Shown here: one piece after another, positions 58,290 through 64,000 of the stretch
How positions within the stretch are numbered: position 1 is the stretch's first letter
Layout of the letters: every line of letters starts with the position of its first letter
NCBI RefSeq assembly: GCF_921293095.1
Contig: NC_060246.1
Location: 112,262,941-112,326,940, forward strand
Length of the DNA: 64,000 nt
Source of the DNA: Ischnura elegans
Taxonomy: Eukaryota; Arthropoda; Insecta; Odonata; Coenagrionidae
Direction: 5' to 3'
Program-made: the position numbers and the translations under genes
Notes under the pieces: generated by a model
What the model was told of the DNA's origin: nothing
What the model saw: the letters and a program-made list of their open reading frames with translations, nothing else
Databases searched by the model: none

Positions 58290-58690
58290 GCGCCGCAGTC
58301 CTTTGTTTTACAAACGTGGGCATTCTCTACTCGAGGTAAGAACCAGCGGGTGGGCTACAAGTGCCCCGCGAAAGATCCTCCCTTGGGTTCATTGTTGTGA
58401 CTCGGCCCGTCACTCTTTGCGCGCGCCTCATTGTTGTCCATTGAAAGTTTTCATTCTTGATGGAGTCTCGTTCGCGCCCATTCCCCATTCCACTTCCGGT
58501 TCATGCCTCCGTGGCTGCACGCGTGCGGCACACTCCTCCGATCCCCTCCCCCATCCACCTCTTCGCCATCATCTCTCGACCAATTGGCGGCGTTCTTCGC
58601 CGGGTTGAAGCGGAAGCACGTGTTATTCGCCTTCTGCGGTGCGGGCGGGGGAATTAGAACTGGGGTTCAGCGGCGATCAACAGATGTTCA
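58290..58690. other. CpG-rich island
   Basis: Dense CpG (GCGCGCCTC, CGCGTGCGGC, GGTGCGGGCGGGGG), an inverted CCAAT box context (CCAATTGGCGG), and a good donor TACTCGAG|GTAAGAA near 58335. It is a candidate promoter or first exon; no frame is convincing. Confidence 0.25.
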
Positions 58691-59346
58691 TCATTAAAAG
58701 TTCAAGCTTAGGAAGGGTTCAAACAGTTTTAGTAACCAGTTCATGTATGAAAAAGAATCTCAAGGTAATTGTTTTTTGTATTTAGATTTTTTAAATATTT
58801 ATTTGTGATACGCGTTCCTAAAGAGAGAAATCATGCACAAAACTTGCAAGTAGCCTAGGAGATCCAAGAAAAAAAATGCAAAAGGAGGGGATTGATTGAT
58901 TTTTTAATAAAATTCTGACCTATCTCCAAAAATAACAAGGTAATTATCCACCATTACTCCCCTTCCCAATCCTTTGAAAAACCTCCATCGTTTTCCTCAT
59001 GGATTCGACGACTCGGATAAATTGTAAACAAGGGCGCTATGGACGTCCAGGCTGTTCGCGGACCGAAAGCTGAGGCCATTGATCATCGACGTCCTGCGAA
59101 ACCAAAGGCTTGTCAAAGTGCCCCCACAATATTTACAACAATACGTAAACACAAATGAGAAATATGTAATTTTAATAATGCTACTTCATTCATTCACACG
59201 ACGCCTTAAGCTCAAACGTACAAATAAATTCACAGGTAAGGAAAGAAAGGGATAGGAACATAAAATAGAAAAAGTACGAGGACAACGGTGCTTTGGCGGA
59301 TGGAAAAGCCAGAAATCAGAGGGTAAATATGCGGCCTGATTGGGAC

Positions 59347-59547
59347 CAGGGGCGGATCCAGAATTTATTTCTGGGGGAAGGGCACAAGCAAGGCTATATC
59401 CAGAATTTTGTTCTGGGGGGGGATGGATACCTCGTAATAGAAAACAAACGCAATGACAATGGGGCCGTATTAAAAATTTTGCATATATTTTAAGGGTCTG
59501 GGGGTGGGGCACGTGCCCCCGTGCCCCCCCCCCTGGATCCGCATATG
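59347..59547 (+). mobile_element. Small hAT-like element (CAGGGGCGGATCC ends)
   Basis: A 201-bp element begins CAGGGGCGGATCCAG and ends CTGGATCCGCATATG, with flanks ATTGGGAC and AGTTGGAC (6 of 8). A TCCAGAATTT-TTCTGGGGG motif occurs twice in tandem near the left end, and the right part is G- then C-rich. Confidence 0.7.
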
Positions 59548-60214
59548 AGTTGGACTAATTTTATTAATAATAATTATGAAGAACTATAGGAGCACTTTTT
59601 TTAGCTGACCCAGCGTGCGATTGGCTTTCTTAAGGATGTGCAATATATAGGGAGAGGAAGGAAGGGGAACAGAGTAGCTGACGCCGCTGCGATGTTTTTG
59701 CATTTCTCCAGATGCTCTCCCCCCTCCGTCCTGTCTTCCCCCCCTGTCTACTCCCCCCGCCACGGCCCGTTTCATCCGTTAGCGATCCTCTTTGTGCTTC
59801 CGCTCTCGATGCGATCAACTCCTCTTCGAACATCTTCCCTGAAAATCTGAGGATGAATTAAAGAAACTCATCAAAGTGCTTTAAAGGGTTGGTCTCTGTC
59901 TCCCAAAGATTATCATGTCACTTTCTTCCTGCGGCTTCATTAATAAACTGCTATAATAATTGTTGTATAATTTAAATAGTGACCCATGTTAAAATTTTAA
60001 GTATCTTGAAATTAAGGTTCCACTCGTGCTTGTGATTTTAAGGTAGCTTGGGAAAAGAAACGACGAGCAAGCCTCCTTGCGAGCAGAAGCGGAAGACCGT
60101 TCTGTACATGTTATGGCAACGAAAATAATGCATGACAGTGTTGTGTGATCAGGCCCTGTGGACCGCGCGGCGTCAAAACCAAAGCTCTCCACTCTTCTCT
60201 TTCTCTGGCCACTT

Positions 60215-60440
60215 CCCTATGATCGTCCCGGGATTCCATTCGTTGTAGATCTTCTATTATATTATCCAACTACCTGTTCTTCAGTCTTCCTCGTAGTTAT
60301 CTTTCAAATGGTACCTTATAATTTGCTAATTTAGGATATATTTTGTTATTTATCCGTTCCACGTGTCCTGACCAATCCAAGCTCCTGTTTTTTTTTTAAA
60401 TCCCACTACTGTATTGCCCCCATAAGATCATGTAGTTTCT
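60215..60440 (-). pseudogene. LINE ORF C-terminal fragment
   Basis: The - strand yields SLDWSGHVERINNKIYPKLA, then RGRLKNR and LDNIIEDLQRMES, matching LxWxGHVERM, RRGRPKxRW and DNIxEDLxxM of non-LTR element ORFs. It faces a + strand LINE fragment that starts about 25 bp further on. Confidence 0.65.
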
Positions 60441-60463
60441 GATTGTGATGTTTTTTATGAATA

Positions 60464-60985
60464 TGGGCAGATGATACTACATTAATGTCACAGTCTCAGA
60501 AGGATCTTAAGATTGTAATTCATGCGCCAAGAAATATGACTGAAAGTAGGTCTATCTAAAACTAAATGCATGATTATGTATCGGATGTGACAGAGTTAAA
60601 AATATATTATGACACCTGTATAAGAGATAGCGAGTGTAAATGTTTTAGGGGAATAATATTGGAAGAAGCTTTAAATGAATTATAAATAAAAGCAAGAATC
60701 CAAAAACCAAGGTAGCATTCTATTCTATGAACGGTATTCTGGGGTCCCGAAATTTGTCTTGACAACTTAAAATTATACTCTACAAGTCACTAATTCACCC
60801 AGTAGTTCTATGTGGTTGCTGAAACAGGAAAACAAGGAAACAAGACTGAAACGAACTCCTAATTTTTGTGAGGCGGGTTTATAAGAAAATATATGGTTCA
60901 GTCCAAATTTTAGGTGTAACGAATTGGTATAACGAATTTCGTAAGACGATTTAACAGGAGAAAGGAGAAAACGAGTTTTGTGGGA
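60464..60985 (+). pseudogene. Decayed LINE reverse transcriptase fragment
   Basis: The frames give WADDTTLMSQSQKDLKIVI (the catalytic ADD box, family FADDTxLMAxSxxDLQ), VGLSKTKCMIMYR, then SMNGILGSRNLS and ILYKSLIHPVVLCGC, and NELLIFVRRVYKKIYGSV. The order is that of a non-LTR ORF from the RT active site to the C-terminal YKTLIRPVxLYG and FERKxLRKIYGPV motifs. Many stops and frameshifts mark it as old. Confidence 0.68.
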
Positions 60986-63107
60986 AAGATAAAAAATAAA
61001 TCTAGGTTTTTAGAAATTTATCTATCGTTATTATAGAGATGACGCGATCGCCTACGTGAACGAAAGGGAAACAAATGATGTAGAATCTTCTACTGAGATC
61101 ATAAAGGTGAAGCAATTCAGTAACGTTGAATTATTTTAGGTAAAAGCTAGAGTTTACTCATCAGTAAATTGCAGAAATGTCATCGCTAACTACTTTTGTT
61201 TGCTGGATTTGATTACCAAACTTAAAATATACCAAAACTGTGGCATATGTATTTTGTAGATTGACTAATATGTGTACATAAACCAAGTGCGTTGTTCAGT
61301 ACCTCGTTGGCTCAATTTCCCGAGGGAGAACATCTACAATTAAATATATGATGCACTGCGAGCCACCTCTCTTCTGCGAGTCACTTTCGTGGTCTTTGAC
61401 AGGGAGTGAGAATTTCTCTCAATCATGCTCTCAGAAATGTATAGTAGCTACCCAAATTGTAATTACCTGGCAGGGGTTAACTTTCACTAAGTATGTACGC
61501 GTATCGCTTGGCAACGTACAATATTAACTTGGACAAGATGGACATCCATCACAATCTTAGGTCGTACAAGAAATGGACCCACATGTTGATCATTAGTTAC
61601 TACTGGGCATATTATTCAGTAGGTTATAGTAAGTAAAAATGTAACCAGGTTTGAACTGTATAACAATACCATGTTTGTATCGCGATGAATTCTCTTTCTT
61701 TATTGTTCCCGGTAAGAATAAATTTTTAAATCTCCATGTTCTCCAATCTATTTCCCTGATTCGGTGTTCGGGTAGGTTGTGTGACAGAACTTGTGACGTA
61801 TTTTGAGAAAGGCCACTTGCCAACGCGAAAAAACAAAACGCCAACGTAGTTGAGAGATCGTCTCTCGGAAAACAATGATATCTTAGGACGTCCGCCTTTC
61901 AACCAAAAAAAGAAGAAGAACCGGACGGTTTGGTGTCATAATTCATATTTGAATCATCTAGAAAGTTTCCCCCACCTACCTCCACGAAACGAAATTAATT
62001 ACTCACCCCGACGACTCCCCAGCTCGCTCATTGTGTGTGTATCCTCTACTCTTTTTTCCGATACTAAGCGCCTGTGACGGTTGGCGCCTCGCTCGGCGTC
62101 ACGCCCAAGAGGTTCAAGCCCAGGTGAAAGGAGAGGGGGGTGGGTGGAAGGCGTGTAGCGTGTTGAGGAAGTGGAGCTCGACTTCTCTTGTTGTTCGGTT
62201 CGAGAAGAAGAAGATGAGCATCGGCGGCCGCAACAGCTCAGCTGGAACTAAGTGAGGTGGTGGCGTCGTTAAAAATGCCGTCCTCGTTCCTCATGCGAGC
62301 GTAAACGGTCAAAGAACCCTCTGCCGCCTCTCGATTGTACACCTTTTATACGCTTTATTGTACCAGGGGTTGAACGGACTCGTTTACCGATTTTGTTTAT
62401 TCACATGACGATTATGATAAAAGCTGTAAACTAAAGGGTACCGTTTTTTTTCCGTTTTCCCATCTGTCGCCTGCTTCTCGAGCTATTCGAAGCGAAAAAT
62501 CGACAAGATTAACCATTTCGCAGATAATCTGTTCACATCACGAGCTCCTGAATGGTAAACTCTTCATTTTCTTCTCACTACAGTTATTAGTGATTACAAG
62601 AGAAAATCGAGAAGTAGTTTGGATTATTCTTTTAAATTGCTCCTTTACAAATACTTCTGGAAATACAACGGAGGGAATTTTATATCTTGAGGGCACAAAT
62701 TTTCTGTTTTACCCTTAAAAATTTTTCGCATTGGCCGATTTGAAAAAAATGAAATTTTACTTGATTTCGTGATCTTGATTTAAATGCAAAAAAATCGACC
62801 CGACTTTTTGGCATATCATTTCTACTCGCCAAAACATATTTTCGGAGGTTGAAAATGGGAACCCGAGAAATATTAAAGAAAGTTTAAAAGAAAGAAACCG
62901 TGCTGAGCAGTGATTCCCAAATCGCTGATGTCTTCTTTTTTTCCCTCGTGTTGAGGTGTCGTTTTTGCCCTTCAAGTCTTCTAATATGATCGATTTCTTG
63001 TTTCTTCAAAGAGAGGTGTTGTGCACCCCACTCAGCGGATATCCTTCTCGCCAAGATTCCTATTTTTGCTTTTTTCTAGTCCTCGAATTTCCACTGGGAA
63101 GAATGAC
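60986..63107. other. No gene recognised apart from the CpG island at 62.1 kb
   Basis: AT-rich unique DNA on both sides of the CpG-rich block. Confidence 0.45.
62060..62330 (+). other. CpG-rich island with possible first coding exon
   Basis: After a CpG-rich leader, AAGAAGAAGATGAGC starts MSIGGRNSSAGT and reaches ACTAA|GTGAGG at 62251/62252, a plausible donor. Without a partner exon this remains speculative. Confidence 0.18.
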
Positions 63108-63275
63108 ACTATGGTAGCTTAACTGGCTAAAGTACTCGACCGGAAATCGGGGGATCCGGGTTTGAATCCTGGTCAAGGCGAATGATTTTTTTCTCTGTGG
63201 ATTTTTCTCGCAATTTGTGCATTGCGGGTGACTCCGTAAAGATATCACCGTGGCTAGTCCCGGTATTCTTAAAAT
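63108..63275 (+). mobile_element. tRNA-headed SINE
   Basis: The head has a D arm (GCTT...AAGT), anticodon stem CTCGA/TCGGG with loop CCGGAAA, and T arm CCGGG-TTTGAAT-CCTGG; the acceptor stem is poor. The body continues with TTTTTCTCTGTGGATTTTTC and GCGGGTGACTCCGTAAAGAT, CACCGTGGCTAGTCCC. The body recurs without the head at 63.6 kb. Confidence 0.65.
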
Positions 63276-63599
63276 AACTTTTTTTTCCAGGCTTTTGGCA
63301 TGCTCGTAATCTTAAAAGCTGTTACTAAACGTTGTTACATTTCTGCTCATTGTTTTTTATCGCTCTCGACCGCTTATTTGTGAAAAAGCAAGTAGATCTT
63401 CCTATTAGGTCGTTTCTTAAGTTTTGCTGTGTGAGCCGTAACGCGTCCTACGCTTTTAATTATCGTGGAGAAGTGCTACTACCTTTCGTTTCAATGCATG
63501 ATGGCATAGTAACAAAGGTGCTGATGATTTTGCGAAAATTCCACTTGGAAAAAATAATTCGCCTTGACAGGGTTGATTGATTGATGGAGAATGATTTGT

Positions 63600-63690
63600 T
63601 GTCTTTTGATTTTTCGCACAGTTCGAGATCGCGGGTGCCTCCGTAAAGTTATCACCGTAGCTAGTCCCTATATACATAAATTGGTGCGTA
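63600..63690 (+). mobile_element. SINE body without head
   Basis: TTTTGATTTTTCGCACAGTT, GCGGGTGCCTCCGTAAAGTT and CACCGTAGCTAGTCCC repeat the body of the SINE at 63181-63275, about 420 bp away in the same orientation. Confidence 0.6.
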
Positions 63691-63750
63691 TAATCTTCTG
63701 AAACCAAAATTCAATCATTTCCCTCTTCTAGCTTGATCGGGTAGAGAAAG

Positions 63751-64000
63751 TCAGCCATTTGGGCAGCACACCAGAGGAAGAAAGATTCAGCGGTGTGGAA
63801 GAGAATTGAGTTTGCGAAGAAGGCGTTCATGAGGAGGAAGAGCTGGTGAGGGGATCGTTATGTAAGAATTTAAGGAAAAGGCCAGTAAAGAGTCTTATGA
63901 GGAGTGTAGCGCTTCACGGTGCGGAAGCACTTGAGAAGGTGAACGAGAAAAGACTTAAAAGCGTTCCAAATGAGGGGTGGGAGATGAATGGAGAAGTTTT
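63751..64000 (+). pseudogene. LINE ORF fragment continuing past the window
   Basis: HLGS at the start, then RIEFAKKAFMRRK in one frame, and LCKNLRKRPVKSLMRSVALH, GAEALEKVNEKRL in another. They match YLGSxI, RIAxAKxAFxxxK, LRKRLVKSxxWSVALYGAExWTL and DExRLxxFEMWCWRRM of LINE ORF2. It has frameshifts, and the end is cut by the window edge. Confidence 0.65.

Noticed and set aside
1..64000. CRISPR array, operons or prophage
   Set aside because: Direct repeats are few and not regularly spaced; coding remnants are eukaryotic transposons and one spliced exon.

Overview
The window looks like a stretch of a repeat-rich animal nuclear genome, most probably an arthropod. It is AT-rich and gene-poor, carries many decayed transposons, has spliceosomal signals, and shows no operons, ribosome-binding sites or other bacterial organisation. 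The species cannot be named from the sequence. Almost every short open frame is chance or lies in a repeat.

Only one segment has the character of a host coding exon: 52271-52449 on the + strand. It has a pyrimidine-rich acceptor, a 59-codon open frame with strongly GC-ending codons, a hydrophobic segment followed by a cysteine cluster, and a perfect donor. The rest reads as intergenic or intronic DNA. Several CpG-rich islands (about 16.4, 28.1-28.5, 37.0-37.3, 58.3-58.7 and 62.1-62.3 kb) may be promoters or untranslated exons, but none is proven.

Mobile DNA dominates. (1) A Helitron on the - strand (12185-14289) has both termini and an A/T insertion site; its decayed PIF1-type helicase is split by a later hAT-like insertion. 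(2) A 3.3-kb terminal-inverted-repeat element (39597-42908) is flanked by the 7-bp direct repeat CTTGAGG and carries a decayed, intron-containing THAP-domain gene; a 206-bp foldback sits in the intron and a 22-bp tandem repeat breaks the frame. (3) Four same-orientation copies of a 0.5-0.75-kb MITE have GGGTGGTTTCCT ends and mostly TA target sites. (4) Small hAT-type elements of at least three families have 8-bp target duplications, one nested precisely inside another (3134-3717). (5) A CR1/L2-like LINE with reverse transcriptase (55.5-56.8 kb) and about eight older LINE scraps are present. (6) There are tRNA-headed SINEs and several unclassified dispersed repeats.

Layout: 1-12 kb is mostly unique DNA with hAT elements and a LINE scrap; 12-14.3 kb is the Helitron; 15-20 kb holds LINE remnants and TIR elements; 21-28 kb holds hAT elements and two MITE copies; 28-37 kb holds dispersed repeats and CpG-rich islets; 37.4-38.5 kb is a MITE copy next to a long inverted-repeat element; 39.6-42.9 kb is the THAP element; 43-51 kb is mostly unique with hairpins and a tandem duplication; 51.6-52.5 kb is a MITE followed by the host exon; 54-64 kb holds hAT elements, LINEs, SINEs and two CpG-rich islands. 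The elements do not form a pathway; their nesting gives a relative insertion chronology.
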